A stretch of 64,000 nt of DNA from Flavobacterium sp. Lineage in GTDB: Bacteria > Bacteroidota > Bacteroidia > Flavobacteriales > Flavobacteriaceae. The position numbers and the translations under genes are program-made. The notes beneath the pieces are model-generated. The model was not told where the DNA came from, ran no database searches, and saw nothing but the letters and a program-made list of their open reading frames with translations. Below, piece by piece: positions 16,342 to 24,803 of the stretch. Positions within the stretch are counted from its first letter, which is position 1; each line of letters begins with the position of its first letter. Location of the stretch: positions 10,886-74,885 of the forward strand of contig JASLID010000025.1 of NCBI GenBank assembly GCA_030153045.1, read 5' to 3'.

Positions 16342-17733
16342 TTATTTGTCCATTCTTACAATTTTAGGTGTAAATGTTCCTAAAACATCCACCAGTTCAG
16401 TTTGTAAATTCATTACTTTATTGATGTCTTTATAAGCCATTGGCGCCTCATCAATATTTCCACCAATCAACTTCACATCGTGTTCTGTCAAAATCTTTTT
16501 GATTTGACTTTGCGTAAAAGAAGCTTTGCATTTCGCTCTCGAAAACAATCGTCCCGCTCCGTGTGAAGCCGAATTGATACTTTCTTCATTTCCTTTACCC
16601 ATCACGATAAAGCCGGGAGCAGTCATTGAACCGGGAATAATTCCCAATTGGCCCTTCCCAGCAGGCGTGGCTCCTTTTCGATGCACAATACATTCTTTAC
16701 CGTCAACCATTTCTTTCCAAGCAAAATTGTGATGGTTTTCAATGGTTACTGCAATGCGTTTTCCAAGCGCTTTAGAGATTCGACGATGAATGTCTTCATG
16801 ACAAGCTTTGGCATAATCGCCTGCTAAATTCATTGCCAACCAATATTCTTGTCCGTCATGTGTATTCAAATCCAACCAAGCTAAATGCTGTACATTTTTT
16901 GGTAAAGGGCATTGTTTTGTTGCCAAATACGTATAATGTTTTGCAATGTTGGCACCCAATCCACGAGAACCACTATGTGATAAAACCGCTAAGTATTCTT
17001 TAGCTTCCAACTTCCATTCCGGAAGCGGGTTGTCTAATTTCACTACACCAAATTCCACGAAATGATTGCCTCCTCCTGAGGAACCTAATTGTTTATACGC
17101 TTTGTCCAAAAGTTGCTTTACAACCGGTATGTCTTGAAATTCGCTTCGGTAAAAAACGTCATGATCTACCTTTATTTTGTGCGTTTCACTCATCCCAAAT
17201 TTGGTATGGTCTTTCAAAATCGCCTGCAACTGATGGTCTTTCCCTTTTAGAAAAGAAGCTGGTAAATCGAAAATCGACAAACTCATTCTACAACCAATAT
17301 CAACACCAACTCCATACGGAATAACGGCATTATCAGTTGCTAATACACCGCCAATAGGCAACCCGTATCCGGAATGTGCGTCGGGCATTAAAGCTCCTTT
17401 CACAGAAATTGGCAATTTTAAAGCATCGTACAATTGAAACTTAGCCTGTTCGTCAATTTCGTTTTCTCCAAAGATGGAAAAAGGTGCTCGAGTAGTTTTC
17501 AATTCGTTGAACTTCACTTGAACTGGATTTACTAAACCTTCCGCTACTTTACCCCAAGTACCGTCTCCTTTGAATTTTTCTGGATGTAGCAATACTTGCT
17601 TCGCTTCGGTTAAAATACTTTCCTTTTTTTCTCTTTTTCGATATCTGTTAATTTGCCCTAAGGCAATATTTATTGCATTATTTTTTGGGAAGCCTAATTT
17701 GATTAAGTCTTTCCCGGATAATTTATTTCCCAT
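16342..17733 (-). CDS. rtcB: RtcB-family RNA ligase
   Basis: A 463-residue GTP- and Mn-dependent RNA ligase that joins 2',3'-cyclic phosphate or 3'-phosphate ends to 5'-OH ends. Metal-binding residues are visible in GVDIGCRM (D145, C148), GGNHFVEFG (H224), LSHSGSRG (H253) and ENHHNF (H334/H335). The guanylated histidine is H391 in SASHGAGRLFSR. The N-terminus (MGNKLSGKDLIKLGF) is the form found in RtcB paralogues encoded with PrfH. It is first in a minus-strand operon rtcB-prfH-TPR. No clear -7 promoter is visible directly upstream; a short ORF and an intrinsic terminator precede it on the same strand, which could form an attenuator. Confidence 0.92.
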   Translation of the reverse strand: MGNKLSGKDLIKLGFPKNNAINIALGQINRYRKREKKESILTEAKQVLLHPEKFKGDGTWGKVAEGLVNPVQVKFNELKTTRAPFSIFGENEIDEQAKFQLYDALKLPISVKGALMPDAHSGYGLPIGGVLATDNAVIPYGVGVDIGCRMSLSIFDLPASFLKGKDHQLQAILKDHTKFGMSETHKIKVDHDVFYRSEFQDIPVVKQLLDKAYKQLGSSGGGNHFVEFGVVKLDNPLPEWKLEAKEYLAVLSHSGSRGLGANIAKHYTYLATKQCPLPKNVQHLAWLDLNTHDGQEYWLAMNLAGDYAKACHEDIHRRISKALGKRIAVTIENHHNFAWKEMVDGKECIVHRKGATPAGKGQLGIIPGSMTAPGFIVMGKGNEESINSASHGAGRLFSRAKCKASFTQSQIKKILTEHDVKLIGGNIDEAPMAYKDINKVMNLQTELVDVLGTFTPKIVRMDK

Positions 17734-17851
17734 GATTATTTTAAAAATGATTCATAACAACGAGCTAAGACCTACCAAAAAGGCACAGCAATAACACATT
17801 GCAATATTTTGAATACGCTCCGGGAAAATTTTTGAAGGTTCTAGAATAAAC

Positions 17852-17888
17852 AAAAAAAAGCCCGAAACTAAATGTCTTCGGGCTTTTT
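17852..17888 (-). terminator. Strong intrinsic terminator between small ORF and rtcB
   Basis: Perfect 8-bp stem AGCCCGAA / TTCGGGCT with a 10-nt loop. On the minus strand it is followed by eight U residues. It begins about 17 nt after the stop of the 27-codon ORF and lies about 120 nt before the rtcB start, so it either ends an independent short transcript or acts as a leader terminator for rtcB. Confidence 0.85.
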
Positions 17889-17905
17889 CATATATTTTGT
17901 TTTAT

Positions 17906-17989
17906 CTATGATTGCGTTAAGCCACGAAGAAGAGCAACACCAGTTCCTACTGATGGATTGCTTTGAGGTAATGATTTGAATACAAACAT
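17906..17989 (-). CDS. 27-residue small protein or leader peptide
   Basis: ATG at 17989, TAG at 17908-17906. The product begins MFVFKSLPQSNPSVGTG and ends ALLRGLTQS. It is not recognisably hydrophobic and has no run of a single amino acid as in classical attenuators. A weak promoter lies upstream (AATCTTTGC at 18033-18026, with TTTG 21 nt further up) and a strong terminator follows. The arrangement promoter - short ORF - terminator, on the same strand as rtcB, fits either a free-standing small protein or a leader peptide. Coding status is unproven. Confidence 0.45.
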   Translation of the reverse strand: MFVFKSLPQSNPSVGTGVALLRGLTQS

Positions 17990-18025
17990 TTTTCTTCGTT
18001 TTAAAAGGGTTATTATTTTCTGCAG

Positions 18026-18033
18026 CAAAGATT
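18026..18033 (-). promoter_or_regulatory. Weak -7 box AATCTTTG for the small ORF
   Basis: Reads AATCTTTGC on the minus strand, one mismatch from TAnnTTTGC, with a TTTG -33-like element at 18058-18055. It lies about 37 nt upstream of the small ORF start. Confidence 0.3.
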
Positions 18034-18164
18034 TATTTTTATTTTTCTAATTTCCAAACAAATACAGTAAAATCTTGTTATTTGAAATTATTCTCAATAA
18101 TAATAAAATTACAATCTACTTATTTACAATGAATTACATATATTAAAACAACATTTTTTTAATT

Positions 18165-18974
18165 TCAACATTGAACCATAACTCTCAAGAAAGTAGCATC
18201 AATTAAAGTGTTATCTGCACCACCCTTGTTCTGACTGTTAAACAAATCTTCCAATTCATTTTGCAAATCTTGAGCCTTGCCATTTTTTTCAGCGGCTTCA
18301 AAAGCGTTCATCGTTGGTCCATAATAATTTTTAAAAATGGCAACAAAATCTGATGGTGAGTAAGGAGCCTTAAAAGTAAAAGTATCTTTAACAAATGTTA
18401 CATTCTCTTTTGGGATTCCTGCGTTGCCAAAGCGTTCTATAACATTATCTTCTATTCCCCATAACATGGGACTAATAAATCCTTCTGGCGGAGGTGGTGT
18501 ATAGGCAGAACAAGTTTTTAAGATTTGAGCAACCAAGGTTGGATCTCCAGGTATCCAATTGCCCATTATTATTTTTCCTCCTGGAATCGTAACGCGAACC
18601 ATTTCTTTAGCTACATCCAATGGTTTCGGGGCAAACATGGCTCCAAAAATACTAATTACTACATTAAAAGTATGATCTTTCAGCTCATGTAAATCGGTTG
18701 CATCACCTTCCTGAAAGACACAATTTGCCAAATTTTCTTTTTTGGCGCGTTTGTTTCCTGCTTCAACAAGATTTTGCGCAATGTCGACCCCTAAAACGTT
18801 AGCACCTAGTTTTGCTGCTGGTATTGCAGTAGTTCCATCTCCACAGCCTAGATCAAGGATGTTACTGTCTTTTGTGATTCCCAATTTATCAATTAATGCA
18901 GAACCACTTTCTCTCATAGTCTCAGCAATTTTAGTAAAATCGCCTTTTTCCCATAATGCTTTGTTTGGATTCAT
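18165..18974 (-). CDS. Class I SAM-dependent methyltransferase
   Basis: A Rossmann-fold methyltransferase of 269 residues from the ATG at 18974 (MNPNKALWEKGDF). An upstream in-frame ATG would add 11 residues that are not family-like. SAM-binding motif I is NILDLGCGDGTTAIP; the acidic residue of motif II is GVDIAQNLVEAG; motif IV-like is FNVVISIFGAMFAPKP. It resembles the UbiE/arsenite-methyltransferase-like group, and the substrate is unknown. It stands alone, with no operon partner on its strand. Confidence 0.85.
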   Translation of the reverse strand: MNPNKALWEKGDFTKIAETMRESGSALIDKLGITKDSNILDLGCGDGTTAIPAAKLGANVLGVDIAQNLVEAGNKRAKKENLANCVFQEGDATDLHELKDHTFNVVISIFGAMFAPKPLDVAKEMVRVTIPGGKIIMGNWIPGDPTLVAQILKTCSAYTPPPPEGFISPMLWGIEDNVIERFGNAGIPKENVTFVKDTFTFKAPYSPSDFVAIFKNYYGPTMNAFEAAEKNGKAQDLQNELEDLFNSQNKGGADNTLIDATFLRVMVQC

Positions 18975-19065
18975 ATGTTTACTATTTAAAGTATTAAAAA
19001 TAAGCATTTTATCCTTAACTTTACTAAGAGCATATTGATTTAAGTTGAACTAAATTTGAAAAGTG

Positions 19066-19371
19066 ATGTTTGTAGTACGTGAAATATTCTATCTTCAATT
19101 TGGCCGCTATAAAGAAGCCAAAGCACTGACCGACGAAGCCATAAGTAATGGAATTTTAAAATTTCCAACTGGAGCTCGTATTCTTACTGATTTTACTGGT
19201 AGAGGTTATCGTCTCATTTTTGAGTCTTCCTATTCGACTTTGGCAGATTTTGAAAAAGACTTAGCTAAAGAAATGAATGCAGAAGCCTGGAAAGGATGGT
19301 ATGAAAAATTCAAACCTCTTATTCAATCTTCCGAAAGGGAAATTTTAAAGCAAATTACTGTTATTTCTTAA
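19066..19371 (+). CDS. Small NIPSNAP-like hypothetical protein
   Basis: 101 residues from ATG 19066 (a GTG directly before it would add one codon). The pattern VREIFYLQFGRYKEAKAL ... GARILTDFTGRGYRLIFESSY, with alternating strands and helices, looks like a dimeric alpha/beta-barrel (ferredoxin-like, NIPSNAP-type) protein. A TAAATTTG box (19051-19058) lies only 7 nt before the start, which would make a nearly leaderless message. The biochemical role is unknown. Confidence 0.7.
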   Translation: MFVVREIFYLQFGRYKEAKALTDEAISNGILKFPTGARILTDFTGRGYRLIFESSYSTLADFEKDLAKEMNAEAWKGWYEKFKPLIQSSEREILKQITVIS

Positions 19372-19462
19372 ACCAATAATGCGTTAACCAATATGGTCGT
19401 TCACATTATTGGATAAGTTTGTCAGAAAAATATACTAAATTTACGCTTAGTAAAATAGCATC

Positions 19463-20590
19463 ATGTCCAAACTACCAAGCATAACCACCAGTATTTTTTC
19501 TGTAATGTCACAGTTATCTAACGAGTACAACGCCATTAACCTCTCGCAGGGATTTCCTAACTTTCCTGTGGATGAGAGATTATTGGAAATTTCAGAACGA
19601 CTGCTATGGGGAAACATACATCAATACACCCCTATGGCGGGTTTACCGTCTCTACTTGAAAAAATTGCACAGCTAACACTGAAGCAATACCATCGAAAAG
19701 TAAACACGTCCACCGAAATTTTAGTAACAGCCGGAGCCACACAAGGTATTTTTACCGCCATCAATGCTTTAGTAAACAAAGGAGACGAAGTCATTATTCT
19801 CGATCCGAGTTACGACAGTTACGAACCTTCGGTTTTAGTATCGGGTGGAATTCCTATGCGAATTCCACTGAATGATGATTATTCTCCTAATTTCAACCGT
19901 ATAGAAGCTGCAATTACTCCTAAAACCAAAATGATTGTCATTAATAATCCACACAACCCAACTGGGAGAATTTGGACTATAACCGACTTTGAAGCTTTAG
20001 AACTCATTCTGGAAAAACACCCACAAATATTCATTTTAAGTGATGAAGTATATGAATACATTTCGTTTTTACATCCGCATATTTCGTTTCACACGCGTCC
20101 GAAATTAGTGAACAGAACCATTATCGCTTCTTCTTTTGGGAAATCACTACATGTTACGGGTTGGAAAATTGGTTATTTGATTGCCCCAGAAAACCTGATG
20201 GTGGAAATCAAGAAAGTACATCAGTTTTTGGTCTTTAGTGTGAACAGTTTCTCACAACATGTGATTTCGGAATATCTGGATGTTGTCGATTTTAATGAAA
20301 TTGCAAAAATGTACCGTCAAAAGCGAGATTTGTTTCAAAACCTGATTAAAAACAGTCGTTTTGAACTCCTTCCTTGCGACGGAACTTACTTTCAGGTTGT
20401 AAATTATAAAAACATCAACACACAAAATGATGTTGATTTTACCCGCGAATTGATTGTAAAACATGGTGTGGCTTCGATTCCTATTTCTGTTTTTCACAAT
20501 GATGCTACAGACAGACACATGCTACGTTTTTGTTTTGCCAAAACAGATGAAACACTAATTGCTGCAGCCGAAAAACTGAATCAGATTTAA
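19463..20590 (+). CDS. Pyridoxal-phosphate aminotransferase (methionine aminotransferase-like)
   Basis: 375 residues, fold type I class I/II aminotransferase. Visible PLP residues are Y197 and D194 in LSDEVYEY, N165 in NNPHNPTGR and the Schiff-base lysine K227 in SSFGKSLHVTGWKIGY. A C-terminal substrate Arg lies in HMLRFCFAK. The N-terminal block INLSQGFPNFPVDERLL is characteristic of the kynurenine/methionine aminotransferase group (E. coli YbdL type), which uses methionine or its keto acid in methionine salvage. The gene is monocistronic. Confidence 0.9.
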   Translation: MSKLPSITTSIFSVMSQLSNEYNAINLSQGFPNFPVDERLLEISERLLWGNIHQYTPMAGLPSLLEKIAQLTLKQYHRKVNTSTEILVTAGATQGIFTAINALVNKGDEVIILDPSYDSYEPSVLVSGGIPMRIPLNDDYSPNFNRIEAAITPKTKMIVINNPHNPTGRIWTITDFEALELILEKHPQIFILSDEVYEYISFLHPHISFHTRPKLVNRTIIASSFGKSLHVTGWKIGYLIAPENLMVEIKKVHQFLVFSVNSFSQHVISEYLDVVDFNEIAKMYRQKRDLFQNLIKNSRFELLPCDGTYFQVVNYKNINTQNDVDFTRELIVKHGVASIPISVFHNDATDRHMLRFCFAKTDETLIAAAEKLNQI

Positions 20591-20666
20591 TACTAACATA
20601 TTTTATTTTTATATGCACGCATATAAAATATTTTAATTACTTTTACATCACAAAAAACTAAAAACT

Positions 20667-21548
20667 ATGAATTTTTCTGCAAAAATGCTTCGCGATAATG
20701 CCTTAGCCGACAAAGTAATTGTAGTTACTGGAGGCGGTAGCGGTTTAGGGAAAGCAATGACCAAATATTTTCTAGAATTAGGCGCAAAAGTAGCCATCAC
20801 TTCTCGTGATTTAGAAAAATTAAAAACAACTGCTGCTGAACTAGAAGCTGAAACCGGAGGAACTTGTTTACCGCTGCAGTGTGATGTTCGTCATTACGAT
20901 CAAGTCGAAGCCATGCTGGCTGAAGTACTGAAAGCGTTTGGAAAAGTAGATGTTTTATTAAACAATGCTGCCGGAAACTTCATCTCTCCTACCGAAAGAT
21001 TATCAGCAAATGCTTGGGACACTATTATTGATATTGTTTTAAAAGGTTCAAAAAACTGTACCTTGGCTTTTGGTAAACATTGGATTAAAACCAAACAAAC
21101 CAATACCAACGTGCTGAATATTGTAACCACTTATGCTTGGACAGGTTCGGCGTATGTAGTACCAAGTGCCACGGCAAAAGCCGGAGTTTTAGCCATGACA
21201 AGAAGTTTAGCTGTAGAATGGGCAAAATACGGAATTCGTATGAACGCCATTGCTCCGGGACCATTCCCTACTAAAGGGGCTTGGGACAGATTACTACCTG
21301 GTGACTTAAAAGATAAGTTTGATTTGGCTAAAAAAGTTCCGTTAAAACGTGTGGGTGATCATCAGGAATTGGCCAATTTAGCGGCTTATTTAGTCTCTGA
21401 TTTTTCAGCCTATATTAACGGAGAAGTCGTGACCATTGATGGTGGCGAATGGTTGCAAGGCGCAGGACAATTTAACTTACTAGAAGCTGTACCAGAAGAA
21501 TTATGGGACATGCTGGAAATGATGATTAAATCGAAAGGAAATAAATAG
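20667..21548 (+). CDS. SDR-family oxidoreductase, 2,4-dienoyl-CoA reductase-like
   Basis: 293 residues. The NADP-binding motif is TGGGSGLG (21-28), followed by NNAAGNF, the signature of the DECR branch that reduces 2,4-dienoyl-CoA in unsaturated fatty acid degradation. In place of the usual YxxxK the sequence reads PSATAKAG, so the SDR tyrosine is missing, as is known for DECR-type enzymes; the Lys is kept. A long C-terminal extension (about 250-293) is present. A TACTTTTAC box at 20638 is a plausible promoter and a hairpin terminator follows at 21579. Confidence 0.88.
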   Translation: MNFSAKMLRDNALADKVIVVTGGGSGLGKAMTKYFLELGAKVAITSRDLEKLKTTAAELEAETGGTCLPLQCDVRHYDQVEAMLAEVLKAFGKVDVLLNNAAGNFISPTERLSANAWDTIIDIVLKGSKNCTLAFGKHWIKTKQTNTNVLNIVTTYAWTGSAYVVPSATAKAGVLAMTRSLAVEWAKYGIRMNAIAPGPFPTKGAWDRLLPGDLKDKFDLAKKVPLKRVGDHQELANLAAYLVSDFSAYINGEVVTIDGGEWLQGAGQFNLLEAVPEELWDMLEMMIKSKGNK

Positions 21549-21578
21549 TTGACCTATAAGTTAACAATTCAATATAAA

Positions 21579-21608
21579 AAGAGAGCTATAATTAGTTCTC
21601 TTTTTTTT
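21579..21608 (+). terminator. Intrinsic terminator after the SDR gene
   Basis: Stem AAGAGAGCTA / TAGTTCTCTT with a TAAT loop and one G-T wobble pair, followed by eight T residues. It lies 31 nt after the SDR stop codon. Confidence 0.8.
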
Positions 21609-21690
21609 AGCCCAGATAATAGTGGAAATCCTTTTCTTTTTTCCTTTAAAAAAGAAAAGATGGCAACGAATAGCTGGATTAGCTACTAAA
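21608..21690 (-). repeat. Dispersed intergenic repeat, copy 2 (inverted)
   Basis: Contains AGCCCAGATAATAGTGGAAA followed by TCCT, then the hairpin CTTTTCTTTTTT / AAAAAAGAAAAG, then GATGGCAACGAATAGCTGG. Read on the minus strand, the two ends match the ends of the copies at 4301-4390 and 54911-55030 (GTTGC..., AGGATTTCCACT..ATC). The TCATTGCGAG core is replaced by the hairpin. Confidence 0.55.
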
Positions 21691-21756
21691 AATTAAAAAT
21701 CTTCAAACTTTGAGACATTGTTAACAAATAAGAGTTGAGAAAGTCATAAATAATTG

Positions 21757-21764
21757 TATTTTTA
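21757..21764 (+). promoter_or_regulatory. Promoter box TATTTTTA before parA
   Basis: TATTTTTAC is a near match to TAnnTTTGC, with TTG at 21735-21737 and a 19-nt spacer, close to the expected -33/-7 spacing. The parA start is 23 nt downstream. Confidence 0.5.
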
Positions 21765-21787
21765 CGACTCAAAATTTCAAAAATAAA

Positions 21788-22552
21788 ATGGGTAAAATCA
21801 TTGCAATTGCTAATCAAAAAGGAGGCGTAGGAAAAACTACTACCTCTATAAATTTAGCTGCATCTCTGGGTGTTTTAGAAAAAAAAGTCTTGCTGATTGA
21901 TGCTGATCCTCAAGCAAATGCCAGTTCTGGATTAGGAATCGATGTGGAAAGTGTCGAAATAGGAACATACCAAATTTTAGAACATAGTCATACTCCAGAA
22001 GAAGCTATTGTAAAAAGTTCGGCACCAAACGTGGATGTTATTCCTGCTCATATTGACTTAGTAGCTATCGAAATTGAATTGGTTGACAAAGAAAACAGAG
22101 AGTATATGCTAAAACAAGCACTGGCTTCTGTTAAAGAAAAATACGATTATATCATTATCGATTGTGCTCCATCGTTGGGATTATTAACTTTGAATGCACT
22201 GACTTCGGCAGATTCTGTTGTAATACCTATACAATGCGAATATTTTGCCCTTGAAGGGTTAGGAAAATTATTAAACACGATAAAAAGTGTTCAAAAAATA
22301 CACAACCCTGATTTAGATATTGAAGGTTTATTACTAACAATGTACGACTCTCGTTTACGATTATCAAATCAGGTGGTTGAAGAAGTTCAAAAACATTTTA
22401 ACAATATGGTTTTTGAAACGGTGATTCAACGAAATACAAAATTAAGCGAAGCTCCAAGTTATGGCGAAAGCATTATTAATTATGATGCAACCAGTAAAGG
22501 AGCAGCAAACTATTTGAGTTTAGCAGAAGAAATTATAAAGAAAAATAGCTAA
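21788..22552 (+). CDS. parA: Chromosome partitioning ATPase ParA (Soj)
   Basis: A Walker-type ATPase of 254 residues that works with ParB in chromosome segregation. Deviant Walker A is KGGVGKTT (11-18), with the signature lysine K11. Walker A' is DADPQANASSGLG and Walker B is YDYIIIDCAPSLGLLTLNAL. The length and lack of an N-terminal DNA-binding extension are typical of chromosomal ParA. It is followed after 7 nt by parB and heads the cluster parA-parB-DUF5683-dapB-lepB common in Flavobacteriaceae. Confidence 0.97.
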   Translation: MGKIIAIANQKGGVGKTTTSINLAASLGVLEKKVLLIDADPQANASSGLGIDVESVEIGTYQILEHSHTPEEAIVKSSAPNVDVIPAHIDLVAIEIELVDKENREYMLKQALASVKEKYDYIIIDCAPSLGLLTLNALTSADSVVIPIQCEYFALEGLGKLLNTIKSVQKIHNPDLDIEGLLLTMYDSRLRLSNQVVEEVQKHFNNMVFETVIQRNTKLSEAPSYGESIINYDATSKGAANYLSLAEEIIKKNS

Positions 22553-22559
22553 TTGATTT

Positions 22560-23459
22560 ATGGCACTAGCGAAAAAACAAGCAATGGGAAGAGGATTATC
22601 GGCTTTATTGAAAGATCCTGAAAATGATATCAAATCAGTTGCCGATAAAAATGCAGACAAGGTTGTAGGAAATATTATTGAATTAGATATTGATTTTATC
22701 GAAATCAATCCGTTTCAACCTAGAACAAATTTTAACGAAGAATCATTACAAGAATTAGCCACTTCTATTAGAGAATTAGGTGTAATTCAACCTATTACGG
22801 TTCGTAAAATGGACTTTAATAAATACCAGTTAATTTCGGGAGAACGTCGTTTACGTGCTTCAAAAATTGTGGGATTAACTACGGTTCCAGCTTACATCCG
22901 TTTGGCTGACGATAATGAGTCATTGACTATGGCTTTGGTTGAAAACATTCAACGTCATGACCTTGACCCTATTGAAATTGCTTTATCATACCAACGTTTA
23001 ATTGACGAAATTCAATTAACGCAAGAGCAAATGAGCGACCGTGTAGGTAAAAAACGTTCAACAGTAGCTAACTATTTACGTTTATTAAAATTAGACCCGA
23101 TTATTCAAACTGGAATTCGTGATGGTTTTATTTCAATGGGACATGGACGTGCTATTATTAACGTTGAAAATCATGATATCCAAACGGATATTTATCAGAA
23201 AATAGTGAGCCAAAATCTTTCAGTTCGTGAAACAGAAGCTTTGGTAAAAAATTATCATGAAGGTTTAAAACCTAAAACAGCTTCAACAACTGCGAAAGCA
23301 ACTTCATTTGAAATAGACGAATCTGAGAAAAAATCATTTAACGATTATTTTGGAACCAAAGTAGATGTGAAAGTAGCTGGAAACGGTAAAGGAAAAATCA
23401 CGATTCCATTCCACTCGGAAGAAGATTTCAATAGAATCATCAAATTGATTAAAGGTTAG
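22560..23459 (+). CDS. parB: Chromosome partitioning protein ParB
   Basis: 299 residues. The N-terminal start AMGRGLSALL is the ParA-stimulating motif. The ParB/Srx CTPase domain has INPFQPRTNF, SGERRLRAS and ALVENIQRHDLDPIE. A central HTH (about 150-200: MSDRVGKKRSTVANYLRLL) binds parS. The C-terminal dimerisation domain ends in the EDFNRIIKLIKG block. The stop overlaps the GTG start of the next gene, indicating coupling. I found no convincing parS site in the window. Confidence 0.96.
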   Translation: MALAKKQAMGRGLSALLKDPENDIKSVADKNADKVVGNIIELDIDFIEINPFQPRTNFNEESLQELATSIRELGVIQPITVRKMDFNKYQLISGERRLRASKIVGLTTVPAYIRLADDNESLTMALVENIQRHDLDPIEIALSYQRLIDEIQLTQEQMSDRVGKKRSTVANYLRLLKLDPIIQTGIRDGFISMGHGRAIINVENHDIQTDIYQKIVSQNLSVRETEALVKNYHEGLKPKTASTTAKATSFEIDESEKKSFNDYFGTKVDVKVAGNGKGKITIPFHSEEDFNRIIKLIKG

Positions 23460-24019
23460 TGAAAAGCTGGTATTACATACTCTTTTTTTGTGTTTTCATT
23501 GGAAACTTTTCTGGATTTAGTCAAGAGGAGATTAAACTTATTGCTACCGATACTATTCAAACAACTATAGATCCTTTACGACCGGCTAAAGCTGCCTTTT
23601 ATTCGGCAATTTTACCCGGATTGGGTCAAGCATATAATAAAAAATACTGGAAAATCCCTGTTGTTTTTGCTGCGGTAGGAACCGGTATTTATGCCTATGC
23701 CTGGAACAAAAAGAAATATAATGGTTTTAGAGATGCCTACAAAGAAAGATTACTTTTAGGTGATAAAAGTACCGATGCTTACCAAGGAATTCTTACTCAA
23801 GAGAAGCTTCTTGATGCCCAAAAATACCATCAACGATATAAAGATTTGTCACTTTTAATTACTGTGGCTTTATATGCTTTAAATATTATTGATGCCAATG
23901 TTGACGCCCATTTACAACAATTTAATGTCAATGGAAAACTAACCGTCAGACCTGAAATCCAACAAAATGAATTTACCTTTAAACAAAACGTTGGATTAAC
24001 TTTAAACTACCAATTTTAA
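23459..24019 (+). CDS. DUF5683 domain membrane protein
   Basis: 186 residues starting with GTG at 23459, overlapping the parB stop (TAG). An N-terminal signal peptide or membrane helix (WYYILFFCVFIGNFSGFSQ) is followed by the family block AAFYSAILPGLGQAYNKKYWKIP, two hydrophobic helices (about 65-82 and 130-150), and a C-terminal strand. Function is unknown. The gene is consistently placed between parB and dapB in Flavobacteria. Confidence 0.88.
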   Translation: MKSWYYILFFCVFIGNFSGFSQEEIKLIATDTIQTTIDPLRPAKAAFYSAILPGLGQAYNKKYWKIPVVFAAVGTGIYAYAWNKKKYNGFRDAYKERLLLGDKSTDAYQGILTQEKLLDAQKYHQRYKDLSLLITVALYALNIIDANVDAHLQQFNVNGKLTVRPEIQQNEFTFKQNVGLTLNYQF

Positions 24020-24021
24020 TT

Positions 24022-24726
24022 ATGAAAATTGCACTTTTAGGATATGGCAAAATGGGTAAAGTAATTGAAAAAATTGCTTTAGAACGTGGTCATGAAATAG
24101 TTTTAAAAAAATCTAGCGCTTCAACTTACGAAGGTCTTGCTAACGCCGATGTTGCCATCGATTTTAGTGTTCCTGACAGTGCTGTTTGTAACATTTCTGA
24201 ATGTTTTAATACTAATATTCCTGTAGTGTGCGGCACCACGGGTTGGTTGGCACATTACGACGATATGGTTGCGCTTTGTAAAGCTAAAAATGGAAGTTTT
24301 ATATACGGGTCTAATTTTAGTTTAGGGGTTAATATTTTCTTTGAATTGAATGCATATTTGGCCAAAATGATGTCAAATTTGGAGCAATACAAAGTTTCGA
24401 TGGAAGAAATTCATCATACACAAAAATTAGATGCACCAAGCGGAACAGCCATTTCATTAGCTGAAGGGATTATCGAAAACTCTGATTATACCAATTGGAC
24501 ATTAGATACTCCATTAGCAAATCAGATTCATATTGACGCTAAGAGAATAGAAAACGTACCTGGAACCCATAGTATTTTTTACGATTCGACAGTAGATCAA
24601 ATAGAAATAAAACATACAGCACACAATCGCGAAGGATTCGCTCTAGGCGCAGTAATTGCTGCGGAATGGTTAGCAGATAAAAAAGGTGTTTTCACAATGA
24701 AAGACGTTCTTTCGTTAAATGATTAA
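24022..24726 (+). CDS. dapB: 4-hydroxy-tetrahydrodipicolinate reductase
   Basis: Lysine/diaminopimelate pathway enzyme, 234 residues. The NAD(P)-binding motif is GYGKMGKVI (7-15). The catalytic segment is EEIHHTQKLDAPSGTA, with the paired histidines and the Lys/Ser-Gly-Thr substrate residues. The shorter length is the usual Bacteroidetes form. It begins 2 nt after the DUF5683 gene in the par operon. Confidence 0.95.
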   Translation: MKIALLGYGKMGKVIEKIALERGHEIVLKKSSASTYEGLANADVAIDFSVPDSAVCNISECFNTNIPVVCGTTGWLAHYDDMVALCKAKNGSFIYGSNFSLGVNIFFELNAYLAKMMSNLEQYKVSMEEIHHTQKLDAPSGTAISLAEGIIENSDYTNWTLDTPLANQIHIDAKRIENVPGTHSIFYDSTVDQIEIKHTAHNREGFALGAVIAAEWLADKKGVFTMKDVLSLND

Positions 24727-24803
24727 ATAACATAAAACATAAAATCAAATTTAAATTTTAGTTTCAACAGAAATCTAAAATTTAAAGTCTAAAATCTAAA
24801 ATT

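Larger units (their letters stand above)
17734..18164. other. 431-nt intergenic region holding a small ORF and terminator
   Basis: Between rtcB and a methyltransferase gene, both on the minus strand. It contains a 27-codon ORF (17906-17989), an intrinsic terminator after it (17852-17888) and an AT-rich upstream part. There is no other coding sequence of note. Confidence 0.6.

Noticed and set aside
24727..24803. Reiterated AAATCTAAAAT-like words between dapB and lepB
   Set aside because: Low-complexity AT-rich DNA of the kind common in Flavobacteria. No clear element structure or pairing.
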